Assembly: GCF_021869535.1 (NCBI RefSeq)
Contig: NW_026262690.1
Coordinates: 61,264,995 to 61,328,994, forward strand
Length of the DNA: 64,000 nucleotides
Origin: Mytilus californianus
Lineage: Eukaryota > Mollusca > Bivalvia > Mytilida > Mytilidae
Direction: 5' to 3'
The position numbers and the translations under genes are program-made. This document shows, piece by piece, positions 45,216 through 55,720 of the stretch. The notes under the pieces were generated by a model. The model was not told where the DNA came from, did no database searches, and was given only the letters and a program-made list of their open reading frames with translations. Numbering within the stretch: position 1 is the first letter of the stretch; each line of letters starts with the position of its first letter.

Positions 45216-45930
45216 ATATACCAAGAGAAGGTTGTGGTAAAGGGAACATCAACCAAACAAGCAAGCAATTAATCAATTTGGACTTGTCACTTTAAATAAT
45301 CCATTTACACGACATTATATATAGCAAAGTTGATACAAAATAAATAATTAAAATGCATTCATATACATACCAATATTTTGGATGAGCAAGATCACTGTAA
45401 TCTAAGGTTACAAGTATAATTTCATCGCCGATTAAAACCGTGCACACTTAGAGAGTCAAATATGTTGTACTTATCAATATAGTATAACAGTTATCATTCA
45501 CCTTATGACACGGCAATTTTCATTGAGAAAGAAGTAAAAGGTTGCACTATGACTATATCCAGCGTAGCGTATATATCCCAGTAGCGGGGAAAGAGACAAC
45601 TCACTAAAATAAGATGAATTGTTTTAAGCAAGAACTTTAAGGGCATACGATACAGAAAAGATCTCTCGTTGTTTAATTCTTAAAATTTTGACAGTGAGTC
45701 AATTTTGGTATGTACTATTTAAAATGCAAATAAAAATATACCACCATGACTAAATTTTTGAGATATTTCTGACGGAAATTTGCATTTTTTGTAAAATTTT
45801 GTAAAAACATGATCTCCGAAAAAATAACTATTTTCAAACGGAAAGAGATACTTCCACCCGGTTTTTTTCGCTAAGTGTTCCATAATTTCTAAGGCTTTCC
45901 CTCAAATAAAGGATGCATGCGATAAAATGT

Positions 45931-46915
45931 TTATGAAATCATACAATAATTGGTAATAAAAAGCCGACGACACCTTTCTTGCCAATTCAAATGGATATAG
46001 AAAATTCTATGAATTTGAAGGTTTGCTGAATCTGCATCTGATGAGATTGTGACATAGGCAATAGTGTCATCAGCAAACAGTCGTACAGTTGATTGAATCC
46101 CCTGGGGTATGTCGTTTATATAAAACACAAATAGACTAGGTCCTAGGACAGATCCTTGTGTGGTACACTGTACTCTACACTACAGGTATGGAAGTCGATG
46201 TTTCACTCTCCACCACTATATACTGACTGTGTTCTATCACTGAGGAAGTTCTTTATCCACTCATTTGTTTTACCTGTTATCCCATAATGATTCGGTTTGT
46301 GGATGAAAAGGCTATGACTAACCTTATCAAATGCCTTGGAGAAGTCCAATATGAGACAATCTGTTTGTTTTCCTTGATCTAAGTTGTTAGTTACGTCATC
46401 GATGAATTCAATTAGTTGTGATTCACATGATAGGCCCCTCTGAAACCCGTGTTGAGGTGGATACATGATGTTTTGTGTATCAGCATGAGACATAATATGA
46501 CTAGTTACAATATGATCCAATAGTTTGCATGATATACAGGTGAGAGAAACTGGTCTATAATTAATTGGATCGTATTTCTTCCTTGGCACTTTCCCTGTAA
46601 GATATGAGCGGCGGAATATAGTTGTCAGGATTGGTGCTATATTTGATGCAAGTTCTTTAAGGACTCGTGGTGTTATATTGTTTGGTCCAGCTGCCTTGTT
46701 TGGATTTAGGTTTTTCAGAAGTTCGTTCACACTATTTTCTGTTATATTGATGTCGGAGATGTTTTGAAAGTTTCCGGACATGTTACACTGCTTTTGGAAT
46801 TCTTGGTTTGATATGTCAGTTTTGTCTGAAAGGGCTTTCTGAAATTGTCCGTTGAGTATACCTGCTTTTTCTGTTGGCTCTGAGTGTAAAGTTCCATTTG
46901 ATTTTAGGGGTTAGC
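45931..46915 (-). pseudogene. LINE reverse transcriptase (Jockey/CR1-like), frameshifted
   Basis: Read in reverse: NPNKAAGPNNITPRVLKELA, then YRPVSLTCISCKLLDHIV, the helical PPQHGFQRGLSCESQL, catalytic motif A LILDFSKAFDKVSHSL, and the finger NFLSDRTQSV. The frame then breaks near 46200-46140 (the GVPQGSVLGP region is out of frame). [20 protein letters not shown] restores the catalytic FADD. These are the ordered RT motifs of non-LTR retrotransposons. It has no endonuclease domain in the window and no intact ORF. The orientation is opposite to the LINE fragment at 32240. Confidence 0.88.
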
Positions 46916-47759
46916 AGTGTTTGGAACAGATACAGATGAGAAACTGGTTTCTTTAGAAGGGTAACTACTAGTATATTTTTTTTTAAGTTAAGTTATACCA
47001 ATTATGTAATAATATAATAAGTACAATTAAGTACACATTGTTAATATTTTTTATTTATAATTTTAAAATATTATTCCTGCATCATACTCCTCATATCACA
47101 TTTACTTCTAAATTATTAATTTTAACCCTCTTGCTGCCGGAAGGACAGATATGTCCATGTTTTAATTTATGCAAGCTTCTCATCATTGCTGTATCTCTTT
47201 CAAATAAAATATCAAAAATTAAACAGTGTAATATTTTTTCTTCAATGGGTGCATATTTTTAGAAGAATTGTGGGTTTGATGATAAAAGCATGAAACTTTG
47301 CACAATTGTAGATCTATATATGATAGTCAATTTAAGCTATGGACCCACTCTGAAAAATCCAATATGGTGGCCATTTTCAAGATGGCTGCCAATCAGTCAA
47401 AATTTTACCACCATGTATAAATGAAAGCAAATAATATTTAAATCAAATTTTTGAAAATCACATAAAATATAATCTTACGTTTCTAGTAAGTCATAGCGGT
47501 ATATTAAGACTTTAAAAGTTTTTTTCAAATGGCGGAAAATTTAAAAATTGCCACCAAAAAGTGAAAATGAACTAAACTAAGACAAGGCTCTGCTTATATT
47601 CATTTCTTTCATCGGATTGCACTTTGCAGTTCATACGATATTTTAGGGATTGTGTTTCCATGATGCATTGATGCTGCTTGCAAGACAATTTAATCAAAGA
47701 TCCCTTAAATGGAAACATTCGGACGTTTTTATGACGCGTTTAGGATTTGTTTGACTGTG

Positions 47760-48310
47760 TACAATCTGAGTCACAAATGATAATTTATATGTTCCACTTC
47801 TCCTTGCCACAATCATTTCTTTTTCATCACACCCTTCTGGAACTCCTGTGTTGACCCCTAGTTTTGATGAAAAGGAACTCGTGTTGTTTATGTAATCAAT
47901 TTTGTGTTGTTTTTCTTTATTTTTCAATGTCTGTGTTGTCAACCAGTGAAAGACGTGTTTATTCATCGTACAGGCATGGAAAACCTTATTTCATTTCAAA
48001 CTTTCACATCTAGTCAAGTTTTAGATACTTTACATAAACTAACATGTTTTAAATTTGGTGATACTGGATATGACTCATCAAGCTATTTAAACAATAGCAC
48101 CTAGGCAGCTGACCCTTCTTGAGCACCTGAGATCATCCCCTGTTTTAGGAGGGGTTGGTGTTGCTCAATTTTTGGATTTTGTGTAGCAAGAGATGTCTTG
48201 ACTGATGCGAGTCTTTGCGTTTTTTTTTATTCATGCTGTTGTCCGGTTTTGTTTTCTAATGTTTTTTGAGTGCCCAAGTGTCTTCGTCATCTTCTTTTAT
48301 CATCTAAACT
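47760..48310. repeat. Retroelement tail traces inside the 4.2-kb element
   Basis: 48110-48175 (TTGAGCACCTGAGATCATCC, GGAGGGGTTGGTGTTGCTC) matches the 3' UTR at 29040-29095. The reverse orientation of 47800-47890 has a related phrase. Confidence 0.5.
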
Positions 48311-49116
48311 ACAACATATTTTCACAGCAGTTTTCAAAATGTTTATTAAGGACAGTCTTTTAATCTTTGGACAACTGCTCATCACATTTTAAACAGCACT
48401 GTACATAACATCATTGTCCTCGCACATTTTTATCTACCGTTTTTATATCTTTCAACCACATTTTATTAGCTCATTCCAAAATACTGATACCTTTGTGATA
48501 AATGTCCAATAGAGTGTATGCCATCCGCATTCACTCGAAGTAGTACTCCGGATAAAAGGCCGAAACAGCTTTCATATGCTTATAGGGTGGATTAAAATTT
48601 GTTAATTACTATAGCCATTTCTGGACAAGACACCATAATTATATGCTGTATTTGTGCGATATTAACAGTCAATTCGATTGCCTAACCGTCTCCTTTCACA
48701 AGAGTGTAATTCTACTCACACCTTGATCTACATTTACATTTTTTTCAAATTACGTTTTAAAACTATTGAACTGTATAGTTAAATCGCATAATATCGCACA
48801 CGGGTACTATAGGAGCCATAATGAGGATGGAAAAATGCAAAGAACTACTAATTAAGAAGTATAATGAAACCTATATACACCCAGAAGGAACATTCTCTTA
48901 ATATTAAGATCTCACATCACAATGTCAAGTTCAATCTTTAATGTTACAGACCAGTTGTTGTAAAGTGGACTCAATGTCCCCTTATTATTTCATTTTTTGA
49001 ATGTTACATAGTTCTTACCAGGGTCTCGTTCCTCAGTCAAAACTATGTTAGGATCTTTGTATAAGAATGAGAAGTACACCTACTGTAACATCATGGAAAT
49101 GTCTTGTTCATGATGA

Positions 49117-49521
49117 ATGAGAGCCTCTAAAAAAGAGTCTGTTCATGAAGTACTATGTTTCCTTGATTGGACACTTGTTCAATTACTATTTTCTAACCAA
49201 TCACATAAGGTGCTCAACAATGTTATTTCTGTACGAATACCTAAAGCAAAACTTCTCTTTGTTGTGCTAAAATATGTTTGCCCAGTTTCACTGTTCCAAT
49301 TTGGCAACAGCAAAAAAAAATGTTTGATCACAACTGATAATTGTTACATGTCTCGGAAAACAATCAACACATTGCTGGATTGTATTCATGGAATGTCGAA
49401 TCGTAGTGACATATTTGATCCCTTCCTTGTTCAATGCGGACTGATACATAAAGGTGGATGGCCATTTGTCTTGGCTGTATATGCGTGGAATGATGTCCAG
49501 ACATACTTAATGTTTTCGTAA
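49117..49521 (+). CDS. Unassigned ORF, 134 aa
   Basis: An open frame from ATG to TAA inside the 4.2-kb element. It encodes a mixed-composition protein with CLIDTTDNCYMSR-type residues (TTDNCYMSRKTINTLLDCIH) and a C-terminal GGWPFVLAVYAWNDVQTYL. No family is recognised, and the canonical piggyBac residues are not evident. Composition is not repeat-driven, so it may be a remnant of an element protein or of a captured gene. No splice sites were confirmed. Confidence 0.3.
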   Translation: MRASKKESVHEVLCFLDWTLVQLLFSNQSHKVLNNVISVRIPKAKLLFVVLKYVCPVSLFQFGNSKKKCLITTDNCYMSRKTINTLLDCIHGMSNRSDIFDPFLVQCGLIHKGGWPFVLAVYAWNDVQTYLMFS

Positions 49522-49863
49522 TCATCTGCTTCAAGCCATCTGTGTTATCATTTTGTTAATTTATGTATACTATGTAAGGATAGAGTTGCACAATTGACTA
49601 ATCATACCAGGTTGGCAAACATGTATTTCTGGTTAAACAATTGACAGAGTGCATGTCCATCAAACAGTTATTACTAGATGTAAGTATGAAACGCATGGTT
49701 ATATTTGGTTAGTGCTAGGATATATCTCTTATATTATTAGTTACTAAGTTATAGCAATAATACGGACAGTTTTGCTGGCTCGTAATATATTGGAGTAATA
49801 AATATAATAGTATCAGAGAATGTAAGAGAAATGCATATATTTCAAAGCATAAGTTATGACGAA

Positions 49864-50145
49864 TTAGCCAAAATAGACTAAAAATATGTCAAAATATGGA
49901 AATGTTCGTACTATGTGACGATTTTTTAGCCGTAGTTGAACTCCTGTTGTTGTCAATATAGTCCACTCGCCGGCTGCTGTTGTAAAAGCACTAGGATTCG
50001 CGAAAGTATCCACATACTCAATACTGAATGTTTCATAGATGAAATCTTCTAGAACTGTAGATAAATGGATAATTGGATCATACATAAACGACCAATGTAA
50101 ACTGTACATTTTGTCATTTAGTACCTCCTTTACTGGTCCTAGCAT
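49864..50145 (-). CDS. Unassigned ORF or exon, 93 aa
   Basis: A minus-strand open frame begins directly after a TTCTACTAG that could be a splice acceptor. It encodes MLGPVKEVLNDKMYSLHWSF and AAGEWTILTTTGVQLRLKN. The amino-acid usage looks protein-like. No donor, start context or family could be established. Confidence 0.25.
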   Translation of the reverse strand: MLGPVKEVLNDKMYSLHWSFMYDPIIHLSTVLEDFIYETFSIEYVDTFANPSAFTTAAGEWTILTTTGVQLRLKNRHIVRTFPYFDIFLVYFG

Positions 50146-50801
50146 CTAGTAGAAGGGTCATATACATTAACAGATGGTTCTAGTTGAGTTGAATTTAGTA
50201 TTAAAGAAGAATAAAACAGAAGCAACTTCGAAATGGATAGCGTCGTAATTGCCTCAATGGAATAATTCGATTGCATCTGAATATTTGCCCAAACGATAAT
50301 CAAATAATGTTTTTGATGACTGTGGAAAAGAGTTTTACCTGCATCTTGTCTTTTGGAACTACCTGTATGTGCAGCTTATTCACGTATCGTTGTCATGCAA
50401 GCAGATTGTTGCGGTTTCCTGCTTAATTTCAACACCAAAATAATCATTGAACAGAAGAAGTAATCAACTGCCTTGTTTAGGGCATGGCAAGCCTCAGATT
50501 GCTGCAATTTTGTTTAGATCATTACTATGTCCTCTTCCACCTGATCATAAAGAAAACTGTTTTCATTCCAGTTAAGTCTAGCTTAGATATTGTAATAACG
50601 CCAGTATATATACGTGATCCCTCGTTGTAGACTACATTTCTGAAAGAATGGTACCGTAGTTACGATTTTCTATACCTTCTTCACTAATGTTTGGCTGTAG
50701 TATAAAAATGTGGTATACACTTGGTATCATAGGGCACTAAGTTTTACTGAAGGTACGTCAAAACAAAACACTTTGTTACCTTATATAAGGGATAGTTGTT
50801 G

Positions 50802-51190
50802 GTTTTGATATCGTATGGCGGCCATCTTGGAAAAAGCTGCCATTTTGAAATTTCAACTTGGGTCCATAGGTAATATTGTTCGAAGCATCCAGCAATACTA
50901 ACATTCCAAATTGAACTTGTATAAGTGATATTTGTTGATTTTGATATTTTGAGACGGCCATCTTGGAAAAAGCCGCCATATTGAAATTTCAAGATGGGTC
51001 CATAGCTTATATTTTTCGAAACATCCCCCACTACTATCATGCCAAATTTGGCCTTGAATTTGTCCTTATATACATAGTTGATTTTGGTATTTTATGGCGG
51101 CCATCTTGAAAAAAAGCCGCCATATTGAAATTGCAAGATGGGTTCATAGCTAATATTGTTTGAAACACCCAGAACTACTACCATGCCAAA
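50802..51190. repeat. Three tandem copies of a ~135-bp unit
   Basis: Each unit has GGCGGCCATCTTGGAAAAAG, CCATATTGAAATTTCAAG and GGGTCCATAGCTAATATTGT-like blocks (starts near 50802, 50938 and 51072). A single inverted relative lies at 47335-47400, forming part of the element's inverted subterminal region. Confidence 0.85.
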
Positions 51191-51639
51191 TTTGGTTCTT
51201 TTATCATCAAACCCACAATTGTGTCACCGATCTGCCGGACTAACATATCGAATGACCGTCATTGTTGGACATGTAACGTCACAGACATCCAGCTGTCGTA
51301 TTTTCTGGCACACGAAATGCAACCATTTAAAAATACCGGCAGCAAGAGGGTTACTACTAGTATATAAAATGTTTTGGATAACTTTGGAATGTCAAATATT
51401 AAGGACAAAAAAAAATTGAAGACCAGTTCACACAAGTATGTCTGTCTCAGATAGTTATTTTACAGAACTTTTTAAGACTATTTGAAATCTAACAACTATC
51501 TTAACAAAATTATTTGCGTGATGCAAATTTAAATGCGATATATTCACCAATATTACCACCAGAGACGGAAAATGGCAACGTTTGTACCGAAACGACTTAT
51601 TTTGTCATTTCTTCGATTGACTCAAATCATATCAGTACA

Positions 51640-51925
51640 GGTGAAAAGAAAAATATTGTCCTATGAAATATTGTCCACCAAACAATATTTCATGATTATG
51701 GATGATAATATTTTGTCCCCTTGTATGGAATAATGTCCAGAAATGGACAAAATTTAATATGAAATTTTGTCTGTATTGGACAATATTTCATAGATCGATA
51801 GTAATGACATTTTGTCCCATTAACAAAACTTTGGGAGGTTATATTTTGTTGACAAAATTTCATGGATGGAGTGTCATAAAATTTTGTCTAAAGAAAGGAG
51901 GTTATAAAAATTAATATTTTGGACA
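51640..51925. repeat. Short-motif field (GAAATATTGTCC)
   Basis: Reiterated GAAATATTGTCC, ATATTTTGTCCC and TGGACAAAATTTA phrases in both orientations. A similar field lies at 53570-53790. Confidence 0.6.
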
Positions 51926-51934
51926 ATGATAAAA

Positions 51935-52290
51935 ATTTTGAAAAGCCGAAGATTTTGAAAAGCCGATGATTTTGAAAAGCCGAAGATTTTGAAAGCCGAA
52001 GATTTTGTAAAGTCGAAGATTTTCAGACTTTTAAAAGCCGAAGATTTTATAATATAATAATCGGCGGTGAATTTTGAAAAGCCGAAGATTTTGAAAAGCC
52101 GAAGATTATGAAAAGCCGAAAATTTTGAAAGCCGAAGATTTTGGAAAGCCGAAGATTTTGAAAAGCCGAAGATTTCGAAAGCCGAAGATTTTGAAAAGCC
52201 GAAGATTTTGAAAGCCGAAGATTTTGAAAAGCCGAAGATTTTAGAATTGATAATAATCGGCGGGATTTTAAAAGCCGAAGATTTATTTGT
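51935..52290 (-). repeat. 16-17-bp minisatellite (AAGCCGAAGATTTTGAA)
   Basis: About 20 units of GAAAAGCCGAAGATTTT, alternating 16 and 17 bases, with two internal ATAATAATCGGCGG interruptions at 52057 and 52250. Open frames on the minus strand (SSAFKIFGFSK) are a product of the repeat. Confidence 0.93.
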
Positions 52291-53225
52291 ATCCATGTAT
52301 TTTTAAAAGAAAAATAATAATAATCGGGGGGTTCACTGTGGCTTTCCATAATTAACATATTCGACTTTAATCATTTATTTAAATGCAATTTTGAGATTAG
52401 CTTCTGATAAATATGTATGTTTGTTTGATACACAAATTACTTGCCTTACACAATATTTTCAGTTTTGAAAATTTGAATGCTTCATGCTTGTGTACAATAG
52501 ATGAGAATTATTTGGTGCAGCATTTCACGGTAATAGTATACACATCTTTTTTAAAGGGGCATTAGCTGTCAAATTCATGTTCACCGATTTGACTCAAATT
52601 CTCATATTCGACTTATAACATATAATAAAACATATGTCCAAATTACAAAAATTCTAAAATAAACAATTTACGATGCATGGACTCGATAGTATGTATCAGT
52701 AGTTCGTGTGTATTTTAGTCTAGACGCCATCTAATTACCCATCGAGTTGACCTCCGAAGATTGCCGACGGTCATATAACCCTGTATAAACATAAACATAG
52801 ATATAAATAGATAGCGAACGCGTGCAAATGGATTTTTCTAGGTCTGCTTGATTTCATATTTTTGGTTGAAAATATATGTTAATAATCGTTTTTTACCTGT
52901 ATAAGAACGATCGAATCAGTCAACTAAATGGTTTACCCTCGTTTCACTTCCAATGTTGACATTCTTTTCTTTTAATAACTGAACACGCCTAGTTCATGCG
53001 TAACCCATCTCTAGCTAAGGCGTTCAATTGAAGTTCACATGAATATGGATTTAATGAGGTTGAATTATTCACTTGCAAATGAATAATTCATTAGCGATGT
53101 TTTTGTTGTTGTTTATTTTGACAAAACTGAACCAAACTGGCTGCAAAAGGCGAATTATTATGTGTTCACTCTTTTAATTTCATAAGTGATTAAAAAAAAA
53201 AAAAAAAATTATTTTTTTCTATATC
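52291..53225. other. No gene seen
   Basis: AT-rich unique-looking DNA, ending in a poly-A run and TTATTTTTTTC before the SINE. Confidence 0.5.
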
Positions 53226-53237
53226 TCGTAGCTAATG

Positions 53238-53501
53238 GGGGCCTCGGTGGCCGAGTGGTATAAGTAGTCGAACTACTATATCACTAGCCTGTCAACACTG
53301 ATGCTGTGAGTTAAAATCCCGCACGGGGCAGGTGCACTCGACTCCAATCTTAATTGACTAGGATTGTCAGTTTTCCTACCGAAGGTCGGTGGTTCTCTCC
53401 GGGCACTCCGGCTTCATCCACCAATAAAAACTGACCGCCACGAAATAGCACAACAGTGTTAAAAGTGGCGTTAAACACCAATCAATCAATCAATCAATCA
53501 A
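53238..53501 (+). mobile_element. tRNA-derived SINE with 12-bp target duplication
   Basis: Head GGGGCCTCGGTGGCCGAGTGG, with a B-box-like GTTAAAATCC, a body with GGATTGTCAGTTTTCC and GACCGCCACGAAATAGC, and a tail of AATC repeats (53480-53501). Direct repeats TCGTAGCTAATG at 53226-53237 and 53502-53513. The same family as 10740-11011, and well preserved. Confidence 0.92.
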
Positions 53502-53569
53502 TCGTAGCTAATGCCCCTTTAAGAACAATATTTCAAAGATTCCAGACGCACTGCGAGTCACAATTTCGT

Positions 53570-53790
53570 GGAGGAGGATCCTCGAGGAAGACATAATTTC
53601 ATGGACAGTATTTCACTGTAAAATATTGTCATGGAGAGAAACCGACAGTAGAAACATTGTCAGGAAGAGTATTTCACAGCGAAATATTACCCAGAAGAAC
53701 CTTACAAAATTCCACAGAGAAGGACACTATTTCATCAAGAAATATTGTCCTGGACAAAATTTCACCATAAAATATTCTAAAGTATCAATC
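53570..53790. repeat. Short-motif field (GAAATATTGTCC), second
   Basis: Runs of AAATATTGTC, GGACAAAATTTCA and CATAATTTCATGGACAG, like 51640-51925. Confidence 0.55.
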
Positions 53791-53814
53791 AGTATACATC
53801 CAACGGATTTTTTT

Positions 53815-54170
53815 TCACATTTTGTCATGCCGGGGCCTTTTATAGCTTAATATACGGTATATGTGTTGCTTAATTGTGGAAAGCCGTACAGTGTCCTGTA
53901 GTTGTTTACTTTGTCGTCCATTGGTCTTTTGTGGTCGATGATAGTTGTCTCATTGGCAATCATATCATATATAGATATAAGAAGATGTGGTATGAGTGCC
54001 AATGAGACAACTCTCCATCCAAGTAAAAATTTATAAAAGTAAACCATTATAGGTCACAGTACGGTCTTCAACACGGAGCCTTGGCTCACACCGAACAGTA
54101 AGCTCTAAAGGGCCCCAAAAAATTACTAGTGTAAAACCATTCAAACGGGAAAACCTCCTTATTTTCATAT
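53815..54170. repeat. Two retroelement tails, head to head
   Basis: A plus-oriented tail (53815-53970: GGGGCCTTTTATAGCTTAAT, GTTGTCTCATTGGCAATCAT) is followed by a minus-oriented one (53975-54170: GATGTGGTATGAGTGCCAAT, GGGCCCCAAAAAATTACTAG). Their 3' ends meet near 53972. Confidence 0.75.
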
Positions 54171-54589
54171 TAATTCGATTGCGTTGATAATATGGAAAGA
54201 AAACGATGAAAAAGATAACAATTTAGTTATCTCCTGGATTTGTTTATCAGAACAATAGAAAACCACAAACAAACAAATCAAACACATGAAAAAGTTAACA
54301 ATCCCAAAAATTGGGATAGATAAAAAATTGCAACGCAAATATTTTGAAATTTCTAATTTTCAAAATAGGAAATTTAACAAATGATACAAAAAAGGTCAAA
54401 CTCAAAGTATCGTCTAAAATGTTAAAAAGTGTCGAAAGAATGTCTATTGATCAAAACGAGTCAATTTGACAAGATTTGAAGCAAAAAAAAAAAGCTTAAT
54501 CTTTCATCATTATGTATGTCACTGTCTGTCTAAAAAGAAAACCAACGGCCTTTGCTAAAAAAGGACAAGGCAATCATCAACCGACAACA

Positions 54590-54730
54590 ACCCCTATATT
54601 ACAAGCTCCTGACTTGGGACAGACACAAACAGAATGTTTTTGTAAGGGCGCTCAATTCATACCATAACTATGGCCAGTAGTGAAGCAACACAACATAAGA
54701 ACAAACTATAAAAAAAGTTGGAAAATGCTT
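54590..54730 (-). repeat. Retroelement tail fragment (minus)
   Basis: CTCCTGACTTGGGACAGACA, then AACATAAGAACAAACTATAA and TTGACTCATCAGAT. It belongs to the Penelope-like tail family. Confidence 0.65.
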
Positions 54731-55469
54731 GACTCATCAGATCGACAATAAGCACACAAAAAACAATTCCAAAAAATAGTACCGTTAATGTTATTATCAA
54801 CTCCACAAATCGGTTCAGTGTTTGTTGCTATTTTCTTTTTCTTTTTAGATTTATAGATCTTTAGACTAAAAAATGGGGCATTAGATAACCACAACGACAG
54901 CATTTTGTCTCAATATGTCTAGAGAAAAATCGTGAGTTGTAACAGGCAATAATTTTGCGCTTAATGAACCAATATGGATGAAGGCATTAATTGTAACTAA
55001 AACAAGTTGTTTGAAGCCATATATAAAATGTGTATCATTCACTGTATTTATTGCCCGCATACGATAGGTAGAGGCATTATGTTTCCGATCAGTGCGTCCG
55101 TATGTCCGCCTCATATATGTAAGGTTAAATTTTTAAAGTTGGTTTACCAGAAAGTTGTGGTCATTGTTAACTTGGAATATGTTTATTTCGTTGTGAACCT
55201 TTTAAAATATGTGCCAAATCAGGGTTTTGATCGTGATTTGGCGATTCAGTAAACATTGAAAAGTGAAAATGCGTGGGATATGGTGTCCTATAGGCAAATA
55301 TTATTGTTTATATTCTAGTTTGTAAATAAGTTCCTTCAAGCAACATCCGATAATTACCTCCCTTACCGCAATAGTCACAACGTCATAGTTGTTTCAAAGG
55401 ATTGTAGTACATTGGCAACGTCTTGCAAAAATTGGAAGCATTGTACACTTTGTTTTTGCTTCTGCTTAG
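54731..55469. other. Upstream region of the 327-aa gene
   Basis: No other gene. The last part is a probable intron (T-rich tract and CTTAG acceptor ending 55469). 55070-55250 resembles a dispersed repeat (AGTGCGTCCGTATGTCCGCC). A 5'-UTR exon was not located. Confidence 0.45.
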
Positions 55470-55479
55470 ATATATACTA

Positions 55480-55720
55480 ATGGATTTCCTACTGGATCAA
55501 GTCCATCGTTTCTTAACTAGAATAGGACACAGGACAGATCTTGGTAATACTACATTATCGACTATCCTCGATGCATCCTATTCAGACTTTAATCTTGAAT
55601 CGAAGCTAACAGCAGACGACTACATCGAATATGCAGCGACAGCGTTAGGACTATCAACAGCTGCATTCATGACTGTACTGTGTTTTAGATATATTTTGGA
55701 CAAGTTGCCAAAAGCCAATG
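55480..55720 (+). CDS. Unknown membrane protein exon 1
   Basis: 80 codons plus one base, ending before GTAAGT. Encodes MDFLLDQVHRFLTRIGHRTD and the membrane helix. Confidence 0.8.

Larger units (their letters stand above)
47122..51354. mobile_element. 4.2-kb element with piggyBac-like ends
   Basis: The left end is TTAA-CCCTCTTGCTGCCGG (47122-47140). The right end is its inverse CCGGCAGCAAGAGGG followed by TTAC (51336-51354). CCC-starting termini at TTAA are the piggyBac hallmark, and TTAC is one change from TTAA. Subterminal blocks (GTGGGTTTGATGATAAAAG, GCCATTTTCAAGATGGC) also mirror each other on both sides. No DDE transposase is recognised inside; two unassigned ORFs (49117-49521 and 49864-50145) are. 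Probably non-autonomous or decayed. Confidence 0.65.

Noticed and set aside
46203-46781. Intact host reverse transcriptase gene
   Set aside because: The frame breaks before the FADD motif and no endonuclease domain is present; it is a LINE relic.
49117-49521. piggyBac transposase
   Set aside because: The expected DDE-domain residues and length are not seen; kept only as an unassigned ORF.
51874-52358. Minus-strand frames with SSAFKIFGFSK repeats
   Set aside because: Translation of the 16/17-bp minisatellite, not a repeat protein gene.
53238-53330. Functional tRNA gene
   Set aside because: Same reason: it is the head of a SINE with 12-bp target duplications.
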